Assembly: GCA_029266655.1 (NCBI GenBank) | Contig: JAQSWL010000010.1 | Location: forward strand, 1-36,238 | Direction: 5' to 3' | Origin: Candidatus Midichloriaceae bacterium | GTDB lineage: Bacteria; Pseudomonadota; Alphaproteobacteria; Rickettsiales; Midichloriaceae | DNA: 36,238 bases | Part shown: positions 25,242-34,069 of the stretch, piece by piece | Numbering within the stretch: the first letter of the stretch is position 1 | How the letters are laid out: each line of letters opens with the position of its first letter | Position numbers and translations under genes: made by a program | The notes under the pieces: generated by a model | The model's database searches: none | Told to the model about the DNA's origin: nothing | The model's input: only the letters and a program-made list of their open reading frames with translations

Positions 25242-26339
25242 ATGCGCAAATTAATTTATACACTATTAATAATAACTTTACTTATTATTAATTCTACCAT
25301 TTCTAAAGCCAAGCATACTCAAAAAGAGCAAGATAAACCTTTTGATATATTAGGCATAGGCCTATCGGAAATAGATGTATTAAGTTTTGTAGACGATGAG
25401 TACATAAAACGCCATCTCACAATACCTTATGATATACCAAAAGGTAAGCTCTCCTTCACAGATGAAAAAACCTGGAACTCATTAAAAAACTCTTTAAAAG
25501 AATTCACCTTACTCCCTAGCGGTGAAATCGCAAGTTTACTATTCGTTTATTCAAGCCTAGGCGGAAAATCCGCTTTTAGCACAGTGCTTGCACACGATGA
25601 ATATGGAGAGCATTTTTTAAACAATATAAAAACGCTAGGTATATCACTAACCAATACCTCCCCAATATTAGCAGAGAAAACTGTAGCAAATCTTGTATAT
25701 GTAACTCCAGATGGGGCAACCACACATGTTAGTGTTAATGGCAATGGAACAAAAATTAGCCAAAAGGATATTAAATATCACCAGATTAAAGATTTCAAAA
25801 TGGTAATTACAGAATCTAGCTTATGGGACGGCGGAGCTCAATCAAGAGCCATCATGAGAGCATTTAATGTCGCGAAAAAAGTTAGTACAAAAAGAGTTTT
25901 TTTATTATCTGATTCGTTGTTTGCTAGACAGTATAAAGAAGACTTCATTAAGTTAACGGAAAGAATAGATATATTAATAGCTAGTCAAAAATCAATGTTT
26001 GAGCTTTTAGGCGTAAAAGATGTTCAAAAAATGATTGAAGCAGTGAGTAAATTAAAAATATTAGTTTTGGTAACAAATGGCTCAAAAGGGGCGATTGCCA
26101 TTAGAGGATCAGAAGTATATTATATAAAACCAAATGCGGTAGAGTCTGGAAAAATTATAGATAAAACAGGTTCCCAAGCCGCTTTTGCCGCTGGTTTTCT
26201 TTATAACTATATTCATGGAAAATCCATAGAAGAATCGGGAGAGCTTGCAGCTAGGGCAGCATCGTATATAATACAGCAAATAGGTAGCAACCCTAAAAAT
26301 AATCTTTCGGAAATTTTAAATGGCAATTCTAATAATTGA
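25242..26339 (+). CDS. Exported PfkB-fold (ribokinase-like) protein, probable pseudokinase
   Basis: A 365-residue protein with a signal peptide or membrane anchor (MRKLIYTLLIITLLIINST, about residues 1-22), then a PfkB/adenosine kinase-like fold: FDILGIGLSEIDVL, SSLGGKSAFSTVLAHDEYGEHFLNNI, then LVTNGSKGAIAIRG, and the family's final block. In active kinases that block reads DTxGAGDxFxAGF with a catalytic Asp; here it is DKTGSQAAFAAGF, with Ala at residue 313 in place of Asp and the anion-hole Gly-Ala-Gly changed. The N-terminal GG substrate motif is also degraded (PSGEIASLL). So export plus loss of catalysis suggest a binding or scaffold role. I chose ATG at 25242; an in-frame ATG at 25173 would add 23 residues coded by a palindromic repeat. 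It overlaps tsaB by 20 bases. Confidence 0.85.
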   Translation: MRKLIYTLLIITLLIINSTISKAKHTQKEQDKPFDILGIGLSEIDVLSFVDDEYIKRHLTIPYDIPKGKLSFTDEKTWNSLKNSLKEFTLLPSGEIASLLFVYSSLGGKSAFSTVLAHDEYGEHFLNNIKTLGISLTNTSPILAEKTVANLVYVTPDGATTHVSVNGNGTKISQKDIKYHQIKDFKMVITESSLWDGGAQSRAIMRAFNVAKKVSTKRVFLLSDSLFARQYKEDFIKLTERIDILIASQKSMFELLGVKDVQKMIEAVSKLKILVLVTNGSKGAIAIRGSEVYYIKPNAVESGKIIDKTGSQAAFAAGFLYNYIHGKSIEESGELAARAASYIIQQIGSNPKNNLSEILNGNSNN

Positions 26340-26880
26340 CACATGCTTTGGTTATCTATCAATTGCTTTAGCTGTAGATGACAAAATATTACATAAAACA
26401 GAAGTAGAAAATTTAAACCAGCAATCCAAGTTGTTAGCCGCAGCTGTGGATAAAATTATGCAAAAATCCAGCGAAAAAATAAGCACAGTAGTAATAACAA
26501 AAGGCCCAGGAAGTTTCACTGGAATCCGCATAGGCCTTGCTTTTGCATTAGGATTACAAGCTGCAATAAATTGCGAGGTATTCACCATCTCCTCCCTTGC
26601 CACATTAAATTTAAACTATACAGGAGAAAACATAGTTACTGCAAAAGCTGGTGTAGGCAGTTACTTTAGTCAAAAGTTTCATGATCATAAAGAAAATGGA
26701 GCTATCCAAGTATTAACCGAGCAAGAGATTGAAGACTTATCTTCTAATGGCCATACGATACTTGGGCATTACAAAGACCCAAATCTTAAACCTTCACCTG
26801 AAATTATATTAAAGCTTTTCAAAGCTGGCGCTTGCACTGAAGACTTAACACCCCTTTACGCTAAAGATTCTTATTTTTAA
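26320..26880 (+). CDS. tsaB: TsaB, tRNA threonylcarbamoyladenosine synthesis subunit
   Basis: A 186-residue member of the ASKHA-fold TsaB (YeaZ) family, partner of TsaD and TsaE in making t6A at position 37 of ANN-decoding tRNAs. MAILIIDTCFGYLSIAL is the phosphate-1 region. VVITKGPGSFTGIRIGLAFALGLQ is the family signature GPGSFTGxRxGLAxAKGL with Phe-Ala in place of the usual Ala-Lys. It is somewhat shorter than E. coli TsaB (231), with a reduced second half, which is common in Rickettsiales. Its start lies inside the end of the PfkB-like gene, so translation is likely coupled. Confidence 0.92.
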   Translation: MAILIIDTCFGYLSIALAVDDKILHKTEVENLNQQSKLLAAAVDKIMQKSSEKISTVVITKGPGSFTGIRIGLAFALGLQAAINCEVFTISSLATLNLNYTGENIVTAKAGVGSYFSQKFHDHKENGAIQVLTEQEIEDLSSNGHTILGHYKDPNLKPSPEIILKLFKAGACTEDLTPLYAKDSYF

Positions 26881-26893
26881 GATAAAGACTACA

Positions 26894-26939
26894 CTTACCT
26901 TTAACCGTCTACTTAACGCAGACAACGGATAAATGTAAG
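26894..26939. repeat. Long hairpin downstream of tsaB
   Basis: CTTAC, TTTA and CCGTCT (26894-26910) pair in order with AGAC, ACGG, TAAA and GTAAG (26920-26939), with single mismatches between the blocks. No T run follows on the plus strand; A-rich DNA does. It could be the 3' end stem of the tsaB transcript. The rest of the 203-base gap to the ankyrin gene shows nothing else. Confidence 0.5.
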
Positions 26940-27083
26940 GAATTAAAAAAGAAGACATTGGGTGAATATTGGTAAAATATCATCTTACTTTAAATCATAA
27001 TAATCCATAAATTAACAAATTAATTGCTAATATGGCGCTTTTACCATAATATGGTTAAAAAATTGCATTGTCCAAAATAAAAG

Positions 27084-28487
27084 ATGAAAAGAAACACTAC
27101 AGAAGAAATTCAAGGTCATCAAGATAAAAAAGCTAAGGTATTAGCCTTACATGAGGCAGTTAAATCTAAAAATTATGCAATGGTAGAAACCCTACTTGAA
27201 AGAAAAATAAATCCTAACATTCAAAATGAAAACATGGATACACCTCTGCACTTAGCAGATGATGATGCAAAGTTGATAGAGCTTTTACTTAAAAGCGGAG
27301 CAAATCCTAATTTATCTAACAACTTCGGCAAAACCCCTTTACATGTATTAATAGACTGTCTTGATGAGATTCATTATGACTTTAATACATCATATATTTC
27401 AATAACACCCCCTTTTTTATATATAGTGAAAGACAAGTTAAAAGCAGTAGAGCTATTATTAAAGTATGGGGCAAATCCTAATTTACCAGACAGTATAGGA
27501 AACCCACCTTTACATACATTATTAGGAACTTTTAATAAATATAAGTTAGAAGCAGTAGAAATATTATTAAAGTATGGGGCAAATCCTAATTTATCAGACA
27601 GTATAGGAAACCCACCTTTACATATACTCTTTGATACTGAAATATCTCCTGGCGCTATCGAAGAAGATACTCATGTAATTATAGGTTCTATTAAGGGAAT
27701 TATTGAGCTTCTTTTAAAATATGGTGCTAATTTAAATTTACACGGTACTAAAGGATATACGCTTTTACATATTCTTGGCAAGTTTGGGCATGGACATCAG
27801 TTTCACTATGACGAATGCTCAGCCTTAATAAAATATTTATTTGAGAATGGAGCCAATCCTAACATAGGTTGCCTTGAAAATTCTATTACCCCGCTCCATT
27901 ACATCATTATTGATGGCAACTATAATACCCTACAATTACATAAATTATTTAAATTATTTTTAAGCCATGGGGCTGACCCCAATTTACAGAATAAGCATGG
28001 TATAAGCCTTTTAGATGCTGCAATCAATAATCGTAATATTAAGATTGCAAACACCCTTCTTAAAGCAGGTGCAGATCCTTCCCTCTTAGAAGATACGCCC
28101 TATAACAAAAAATTTAAATTATCTGAGGTTCCACCTGATCCAATAAAAATTAAATACCCAATGATAAAATCTCGTACGCAACAGAAGTTTAAAACTAAAC
28201 TTATGATTAAAAATATTTGTAAAACTATTGGGTTGTTTAATCTTGTATGTAAAGATGGCTTTGGCTATGATCCTTATCTTCCTAAAGATGTAGTTTATTT
28301 AATTGGAAGCTTCTGCTCCAATGTCTCCCCAAATGGTTTTGCTATATTTGCTGAAGAGCTCAAAGAAGTGGATGCAAACATATGTTCACTTAAAGACAAA
28401 GTAAACGCGGCGTTTTCAAGTTGGCAAGCCAAGCAAGCAAAAGTTAAAGAGATTACCAATTCCGCTGCAACTATAACCGAAAGATAG
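27084..28487 (+). CDS. Ankyrin repeat protein with C-terminal F-box-like motif
   Basis: A 467-residue protein. Residues ~20-350 contain about eight ankyrin units with classic consensus: NENMDTPLHLADDDAKLIELLLKSGANPN, KAVELLLKYGANPNLPDSIGNPPLH, EAVEILLKYGANPNLSDSIGNPPLH, and a last unit HGISLLDAAINNRNIKIANTLLKAGADPS. Two units (27443-27516 and 27551-27624) are nearly identical in DNA, a recent duplication. The C-terminal ~110 residues are different: a basic stretch, then YLPKDVVYLIGSFCSN, which looks F-box-like, then a helical end. Such ankyrin proteins in intracellular bacteria are often effectors, but there is no visible export signal. The ATG at 27084 follows an A-rich leader without a strong Shine-Dalgarno site. 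Confidence 0.88.
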   Translation: MKRNTTEEIQGHQDKKAKVLALHEAVKSKNYAMVETLLERKINPNIQNENMDTPLHLADDDAKLIELLLKSGANPNLSNNFGKTPLHVLIDCLDEIHYDFNTSYISITPPFLYIVKDKLKAVELLLKYGANPNLPDSIGNPPLHTLLGTFNKYKLEAVEILLKYGANPNLSDSIGNPPLHILFDTEISPGAIEEDTHVIIGSIKGIIELLLKYGANLNLHGTKGYTLLHILGKFGHGHQFHYDECSALIKYLFENGANPNIGCLENSITPLHYIIIDGNYNTLQLHKLFKLFLSHGADPNLQNKHGISLLDAAINNRNIKIANTLLKAGADPSLLEDTPYNKKFKLSEVPPDPIKIKYPMIKSRTQQKFKTKLMIKNICKTIGLFNLVCKDGFGYDPYLPKDVVYLIGSFCSNVSPNGFAIFAEELKEVDANICSLKDKVNAAFSSWQAKQAKVKEITNSAATITER

Positions 28488-28594
28488 AACTTCTCAAAAG
28501 CCTTTCTACGTCTGACTCAGATAAAGCTTTACCCTAAACGGGGTACCAATTATTTATAGAGGCGTATTATCTGTGTACTGATAAATTCAGATGG

Positions 28595-28719
28595 TATAGC
28601 TAAAGCATTTTAATTTGAATATAGGAGCGAGGAACGAAATGTAGTAAAACCTACATGAGTGATCGAGCAACGCGTAGTCAAATTATAAAGGCTAGTCAAA
28701 TTATAAAGGCTTAGCTATA
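28595..28719. repeat. Inverted-repeat element C
   Basis: The left end TATAGCTAAAGCATTTTAATTT and the right end in reverse, TATAGCTAAGCCTTTATAATTT, are clear terminal inverted repeats. An inner hairpin ATGTAG/CTACAT lies at 28639-28656. An 18-base unit TAGTCAAATTATAAAGGC is duplicated in tandem near the right end (about 28675-28710). It ends two bases past the rbfA stop. The rest of 28488-28594 shows nothing. Confidence 0.75.
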
Positions 28720-28721
28720 AG

Positions 28722-29093
28722 CTAGTCACTTCTAGTATTTCGCAGTATGCCTTCTATCTTGGCCGCATCATCAAAAGATTTATCATATACAAATCTAATT
28801 TCTGGAGTGCACCTCAAATCTAAGTTTTTACCTATGATATGACGGATCTCTGGCGCTACATTATTGAGAAATTTTATCATATCATTTTCATCAACTTTGT
28901 TTATAGATGAAACAAAGGCTGTGGCCATTTTTAAATCTGGGCTAATTCTAACTTCAGAAACAGTAACAAACATATTTTCAAATATTGGCAATGAAAGATC
29001 ATTCCGCACAAAGATTTCTGAAATAATATGCTTAATAGATTCCGAAACCCTTAATTGCCTTTGAGTTGGTGCTTTGTTATATCTATAAACCAT
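28722..29093 (-). CDS. rbfA: Ribosome-binding factor A
   Basis: A 123-residue KH-fold protein that binds the 30S subunit and matures 16S rRNA. The N-terminal APTQRQLRVSESIKHIISEIF and the VTVSEVRISPDLKMATAFVS strand-helix block are diagnostic, with LDLRCTPEIRFVYDKSFDDAAKIEGIL closing the KH fold. The length is normal. It starts three bases after infB stops and is the last gene of the rimP-nusA-infB-rbfA operon. Its TAG stop directly borders repeat element C. Confidence 0.95.
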   Translation of the reverse strand: MVYRYNKAPTQRQLRVSESIKHIISEIFVRNDLSLPIFENMFVTVSEVRISPDLKMATAFVSSINKVDENDMIKFLNNVAPEIRHIIGKNLDLRCTPEIRFVYDKSFDDAAKIEGILRNTRSD

Positions 29094-29096
29094 TTA

Positions 29097-31688
29097 TTAC
29101 AAGGTCCTCACCTGCTCAGTAGTTTCATAAATCTCAATCTTGTCGCCAACTTTGATATCTTCATAGTTTTCAAATGAAAGGCCGCATTCAAAGCCAACAC
29201 CAACTTCTTTGATATCTTCCTTGAAGCGCTTAAGTGCTTTCAATTTGCCATCATACACAACCACGTTATCCCTTATAATTCTCGCATTCGCAGCACGGCG
29301 CACATGCCCTTCAGTTACATAACAACCAGCAACTTTACCAAACTTAGTTAAATTAAAGACGTCTCTAATCTCTACATACCCGATGATAGTTTCTTTCACG
29401 ATAGGTGAAAGCATTCCACCCATTGCGGCTTTTATGTCATCAACAAGGTTATAAATAATGGAATAATATCTTACATCAACGCCATTAGTGCGAGCCATTT
29501 CACGAGCTTGCTGATTAGCCCTTACATTAAAGCCCATAATTATTGCATTAGAAGCCGTAGCCAACGTTACGTCAGATTCAGTAATTCCACCTACAGCATT
29601 ATGCAGCACTTTCACAGAAACTTCATCGGTTGCAAGCTTCTGCAAGCTATTTACAATCGCCTCCACAGAGCCTTGAACATCGCCTTTTATTATAACTGGT
29701 AGCTCTTTAATGCCACTATCATTAACGCGTTTAAACATAATATCTAAAGATGCTGGCTTACTAGCAGCATGCTTTTTCTGTTTCTCACGTTGCATACGCA
29801 ATGCAGAAAGATCCCTAGCCGTTTTTTCATTAGGAACCACGGTAAATTCATCACCTGCTACTGGGGCTTGCTCTAAACCTAAAATTTCAATAGGTGTAGA
29901 TGGGCCAGCAGATTGAATATTTTTACCTTTATCATTTATAAGAGCTCTAATTTTACCCCAAGCAGTTCCTGCGACTACAATATCACCAACTTTTATTGTA
30001 CCTTTTTGCACAAGCAGGGTTGCAATTGGACCTCGGCCTTTATCCACTTTAGCTTCAATAACTGCACCTTCTGCAAGCCTATTTGGGTTAGCTTTGAAAG
30101 ATAGCATCTCAGCTTGTAATAAAATTAGCTCTTCTAACTTATCTAAATTCATTTTTTGTTTCGCAGAAACCTCAACCACTATGGCATCACCCCCCATTTC
30201 TTCTGGAACAATTCCATGCTGCAATAACTCTTGCTTAACTCTAGCTGGGTTAGCCTCTGGCTTATCAATTTTGTTTATCGCAACAATAATAGGCACCTGA
30301 GCAGCTTTAGCGTGGCTTATTGCCTCAATAGTTTGTTGCATTATTCCATCGTCTGCAGCAACCACTAATACTACGATATCAGTAACTTTAGCTCCACGCA
30401 TCCTCATGGCGGTAAACGCCTCGTGACCAGGAGTATCAAGGAACGTTATCATTGAACCATTTTCCAAGTGCACCTGATAAGCACCAATGTGCTGGGTAAT
30501 ACCACCAGCTTCTCCAGCCGCAACATCGGTATTACGTAACGCATCTAAAAGAGATGTTTTACCATGATCTACGTGCCCCATTATGGTAACAACAGGAGCT
30601 CTTGGTAACTCATCTGCTGCTGAATCTTCAATTTTTTGCATCAATGCTGCTTCTATCTCTGTTTCGGTTACACGTTTAATTTTGTGACCAAATTCTGATA
30701 TTACAAGCTCGGCTGTGTCAGCATCAATAGATTGATTCATGGTTACTATCATTCCAAGCTTCATCAAAGCTTTTATAACATCAGATGTTTTTTCTGCCAT
30801 CCTGTTAGCGAGCTCCTGAACTACGATGAAGTCAGGTATCATTACTTCTCTAATAATTTTTTCTGTAGGGCGAGAATCACCCATCATCTTACGTTTAGCT
30901 TTTTCACGGGCGCGTCTGATAGAAGCTAAGCTTCTGCGTCTTCCAGCTACTCCTTCCTCAGAGTCCATCATCATCACTTGTGCAACAGATATCTTCTTAG
31001 GACCTTTACGATCTTCCTCTTTTCTTGCTGCTGCAGCGGCTTTGGCATCATCTTCAAAATCTGAAGTAGGTTTGCGGGTTAATGCATCCGTTGCGGTTTT
31101 AAGAGAAGGAGCTTTATGAGGTTTAACAGGCGCAACAACTTCAGGAAGCTTTTCTTCTTCAGGCTGACGAACTGGCCTATATATTTCATCTAAATTTTTA
31201 ACTTTATTCTTTTTAAGCAAATCATCTAGATTAATTCTTTTTATAGCAGGTTTTACAACTTCAGGCTCGGGGGCTGTAGGTTTCACTGACGCAGGGCCAG
31301 GCTCAAGATCTGGAGTTGGAGCTGGTTCTGCTGCCACAACTTCTGGCTTTTCCACTTTTATTTGCTCAAGTGCAGCAGCAGCTGCTTTACTCTCTATTTC
31401 AGCGGCTTTAGAAAGCTTTTCAGCCTGCTCTTTCTTAGCCATTTCAGAACTTTTTAGGGCCAGAATGCGCTTATCTTGCTCTTCAGAGGTTAAGCCTCCA
31501 GCATTTTTCAAATTAGAAGCTGGGCGGGCAGCAGATCTAGCTTGCTTAGTGACCACAACAACCCTACCTTTGGAACTAGCAGAAGTGCTTTTAACAGCCC
31601 CTGGCTTAAGACCAAGCTTATCACCAAGCTTAAGACCAAGCTTATTTGAAGTTAAAGTTAGAGTTTTTTTATCATTCTGTTTGGTCAC
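29097..31688 (-). CDS. infB: Translation initiation factor IF-2
   Basis: An 863-residue GTPase that places initiator tRNA on the ribosome. The G domain is complete: [14 protein letters not shown] (G1), [15 protein letters not shown] (G3) and NKIDKP (G4), around residues 370-490. Domains II to IV follow, including the late [15 protein letters not shown] block. The N-terminal ~280 residues are low-complexity, rich in Ala, Lys, Pro and Glu, as in many alphaproteobacteria. They begin with a small internal repeat of KLGLK type, which gives repeated AAGCTTGGTCTTAAGC-like DNA at 31612-31655. It is 62 bases downstream of nusA; I see no ylxR gene between them. Confidence 0.97.
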   Translation of the reverse strand: MTKQNDKKTLTLTSNKLGLKLGDKLGLKPGAVKSTSASSKGRVVVVTKQARSAARPASNLKNAGGLTSEEQDKRILALKSSEMAKKEQAEKLSKAAEIESKAAAAALEQIKVEKPEVVAAEPAPTPDLEPGPASVKPTAPEPEVVKPAIKRINLDDLLKKNKVKNLDEIYRPVRQPEEEKLPEVVAPVKPHKAPSLKTATDALTRKPTSDFEDDAKAAAAARKEEDRKGPKKISVAQVMMMDSEEGVAGRRRSLASIRRAREKAKRKMMGDSRPTEKIIREVMIPDFIVVQELANRMAEKTSDVIKALMKLGMIVTMNQSIDADTAELVISEFGHKIKRVTETEIEAALMQKIEDSAADELPRAPVVTIMGHVDHGKTSLLDALRNTDVAAGEAGGITQHIGAYQVHLENGSMITFLDTPGHEAFTAMRMRGAKVTDIVVLVVAADDGIMQQTIEAISHAKAAQVPIIVAINKIDKPEANPARVKQELLQHGIVPEEMGGDAIVVEVSAKQKMNLDKLEELILLQAEMLSFKANPNRLAEGAVIEAKVDKGRGPIATLLVQKGTIKVGDIVVAGTAWGKIRALINDKGKNIQSAGPSTPIEILGLEQAPVAGDEFTVVPNEKTARDLSALRMQREKQKKHAASKPASLDIMFKRVNDSGIKELPVIIKGDVQGSVEAIVNSLQKLATDEVSVKVLHNAVGGITESDVTLATASNAIIMGFNVRANQQAREMARTNGVDVRYYSIIYNLVDDIKAAMGGMLSPIVKETIIGYVEIRDVFNLTKFGKVAGCYVTEGHVRRAANARIIRDNVVVYDGKLKALKRFKEDIKEVGVGFECGLSFENYEDIKVGDKIEIYETTEQVRTL

Positions 31689-31750
31689 TTAAGTTACCTC
31701 GTCCCAATTTATCGGTATAATTATAGCACATTTATTTAACAGCAATAGTA

Positions 31751-33340
31751 TCATTTACCTTCGCTGAAATACACTTTATCACGTGCAGCCATTATAACTG
31801 AATCTATAAGTTTATGATCTATGTTTTTAGCAACGATCTTCTCAAGAAGCTCATCACGAGATAAATCAGCCAAATCTTCAATAGTGTCAATTTTAGCATT
31901 ATGTAATTTAATTGCTAGCTCTTCTGTCATGTTAGGAATGTCCAACATATCTTGATTTATTTCTACAGAAGCTCTAGCAGCTTGAGATTGATTAACATCA
32001 GCATCATCGTGAGTTGATGCATAATCTTTCGCACGACTTATTAATTCTTGTGCAATAGCTTCATCAAGACCTTCAACAGATGCAATGTCAGAAACCGCTG
32101 CATCCGCAATAGCTTGAATGCTGTTATATCCTTCCGAAGCTAGCAATTGAGCCAATATTTCTTCAACGTCAAGCGCTTCCATGAATTTCTGAGTTACCGC
32201 ACTAAATTCTTCAGCCCTACGTTTAGATTCAGCTTCTTCTGTCAACACATCGATATCCCAACCTATCAACATAGATGCCAATCTAACATTTTGGCCCCTT
32301 CTACCAATCGCTATGCTTAGTTGCTCATCTGGCACTACCACTTCAATTCTATTATTATCTTCATCAATAATAACTTTGCTTACTTCTGCTGGAGCCAAAG
32401 CATTTACAATAGTAGTAGCTGGATCATTAGACCATTCTATAATATCTATTTTCTCTCCATTAAGCTCGGTGATTACCGCTTGAACCCTAGATCCACGCAT
32501 ACCAACGCATGAACCAACCGGGTCAATAGATTGATCGTGGGTGTAAACCGCAATTTTTGCACGAGCTCCAGGGTCACGCGCAATTGATTTGATTTCAATA
32601 ATACGGTCATAAATTTCTGGAACTTCTTGCGCAAATAGCTCAGATAAAAATTCATTATGAGTACGAGAAAGCAATATTTGTGGACCTTTACTTTCTTTGT
32701 TAACTTCGTAAACTAATGCCCTAACTCTATCACCTTGTTTAATCCTATTCTTCTCATCACGGATCAAGAACTCATTTCTAATTACTGCTTCTGCGCTGCC
32801 AATTTTAATAAGCACGCCACTGTGTTCAACTTTCTCTACAACACCGCTAACAATTTTACCAACGCGATCTTTAAACTCTTCGTAGTTCTTGTCTCGCTCA
32901 ATCTCTTTAACGCGATACATAATAACCTGCTTAGCAGATTGTGCTGCCACACGACCCAAATCAATTGCAGGAAGTTGTTCGGAGATTATATCACCCTCAG
33001 CAGCATCTGCCTTTTTATGCTTAGCTTCAGACATCCTTATCACGTTAATTTCTTGCTTCCTTGCAGATTTTTCATCATGACTATGCTCATGCGCATTCTC
33101 TTCTTCCACCGGAGGAAGATAGTCATCTGCGACAACCAACATTTCGCGGAATATTTTTACTTCGCCAGTTCTACGATCAATCTCTGCACGTATAGTACTT
33201 TCATGGCCATATTTACGCCTTGCTGCAACTCTTATAGCTTCTTCAAGAGCTTCTATCACCGCATCTTTTGGAATATTTTTTTCACGGGCAACAGCTTCTG
33301 CAATTAAAATTATTTCTGCGCTACCGAAATTCTGACTCAT
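31751..33340 (-). CDS. nusA: Transcription termination/antitermination factor NusA
   Basis: A 529-residue RNA polymerase-binding factor. The N-terminal domain starts EIILIAEAVAREKNIPKDAVIEALEEAI. The S1 domain includes GVVEKVEHSGVLIKIGSAEAVI, and two KH domains follow with DPVGSCVGMRGSRVQAVITELNGEKIDI and IAIGRRGQNVRLASMLIGWDID. The C-terminal region has repeated helix-hairpin units (about 395-525), as in longer proteobacterial NusA. Around residues 75-110 there is an acidic, His-containing insertion (EEENAHEHSHDEKSARKQE) where most NusA proteins have a shorter loop. It overlaps the rimP stop by four bases (ATGA). Confidence 0.96.
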   Translation of the reverse strand: MSQNFGSAEIILIAEAVAREKNIPKDAVIEALEEAIRVAARRKYGHESTIRAEIDRRTGEVKIFREMLVVADDYLPPVEEENAHEHSHDEKSARKQEINVIRMSEAKHKKADAAEGDIISEQLPAIDLGRVAAQSAKQVIMYRVKEIERDKNYEEFKDRVGKIVSGVVEKVEHSGVLIKIGSAEAVIRNEFLIRDEKNRIKQGDRVRALVYEVNKESKGPQILLSRTHNEFLSELFAQEVPEIYDRIIEIKSIARDPGARAKIAVYTHDQSIDPVGSCVGMRGSRVQAVITELNGEKIDIIEWSNDPATTIVNALAPAEVSKVIIDEDNNRIEVVVPDEQLSIAIGRRGQNVRLASMLIGWDIDVLTEEAESKRRAEEFSAVTQKFMEALDVEEILAQLLASEGYNSIQAIADAAVSDIASVEGLDEAIAQELISRAKDYASTHDDADVNQSQAARASVEINQDMLDIPNMTEELAIKLHNAKIDTIEDLADLSRDELLEKIVAKNIDHKLIDSVIMAARDKVYFSEGK

Positions 33341-33852
33341 AATCCATTATCTCCATTTTTAGTATTGCTAGCAAAGTAGTCTAAATAAGCTTCAAATATA
33401 TTATCAAACCTTATTTCAATTGGCTTGTTTTCTACGTTTGAATCTGAAAGAGCTAGGGTTACTACCCCATCTTCAAAATTTAATATACGACCTGCAAATC
33501 TTTTTTGGCCATTAATAGGAATTTTTGTGACTATTTTCACAATATTTCCAATATTTTCCACAAAGTCCTTTTCTCTAGTAAGCGGGCTGTTTAAGCCGGC
33601 AGAGCTCATTTCCAGGTTGTATTCGCCATCAATTGGGTTCTCAACATCCAAAATAACGGAAATGTGCCTACTTGCAGTTTCGCAATCCTCTAGCTTTAAA
33701 TTGTCTTTATCTAAGCGCTCAATCATGAACTGCAGGGTTTTCCCACCCCCATTGTGAGAGAGCTTAATGCGAACAATTTCATAACCCAAAGCTTCTAAAG
33801 GCTTTTCTACAACTTCATATATCTTAGCTTCAAGCTGCGTTTGATAAATCAT
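33337..33852 (-). CDS. rimP: Ribosome maturation factor RimP
   Basis: A 171-residue 30S maturation factor. The N-terminal domain has VVEKPLEALGYEIVRIKLS, then LKLEDCETASRHISVILDVENPIDGEYNLEMSSAGLNSPLTREKDF, the family signature (usual form ExSSPGLDRPL). The C-terminal SH3-like domain contains GRILNFEDGVVTLAL. It is the first gene of the operon with nusA, infB and rbfA; the order is that of most bacteria. Confidence 0.95.
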   Translation of the reverse strand: MIYQTQLEAKIYEVVEKPLEALGYEIVRIKLSHNGGGKTLQFMIERLDKDNLKLEDCETASRHISVILDVENPIDGEYNLEMSSAGLNSPLTREKDFVENIGNIVKIVTKIPINGQKRFAGRILNFEDGVVTLALSDSNVENKPIEIRFDNIFEAYLDYFASNTKNGDNGL

Positions 33853-33869
33853 ACCATTCTAATTCTAAG

Positions 33870-33936
33870 TAAAACAAAAGGCGGACAAACGCCCACCTCT
33901 GCTCAGTTTTCTACATCATATAGGCTCTGTAGTCAA
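33870..33936 (-). promoter_or_regulatory. Candidate promoter and short leader hairpin of the rimP operon
   Basis: On the minus strand TTGACT (33936-33931) and TAGAAA (33913-33908) are 17 bases apart. Downstream, GGCG (33893-33890) pairs with CGCC (33883-33880) and is followed by TTTTGTTTTA, like a weak intrinsic terminator ahead of the rimP ATG. Attenuation is a possibility; the stem is only four pairs, so confidence is low. Confidence 0.35.
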
Positions 33937-34069
33937 GCATTATTTTGGGAAGCAAGCCTAGATTGCGGGAGAATTTTTAGGAAACTTAAAGATATCTTTA
34001 CCCATTTGCGAATAAAAAGCATTCGTGATATAAATTTAGCTGGGTGTAAAATTAGAGTTATACAAAAAG

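Noticed and set aside
28640-28720. CRISPR-like array from the 18-base tandem copies
   Set aside because: Only two direct copies with no spacer between them and no cas genes; it fits a tandem duplication inside an inverted-repeat element.
32735-33307. 190-codon open frame on the plus strand opposite nusA
   Set aside because: It is antisense to nusA, with Phe/Asn/Cys-rich low-quality sequence and no family resemblance.
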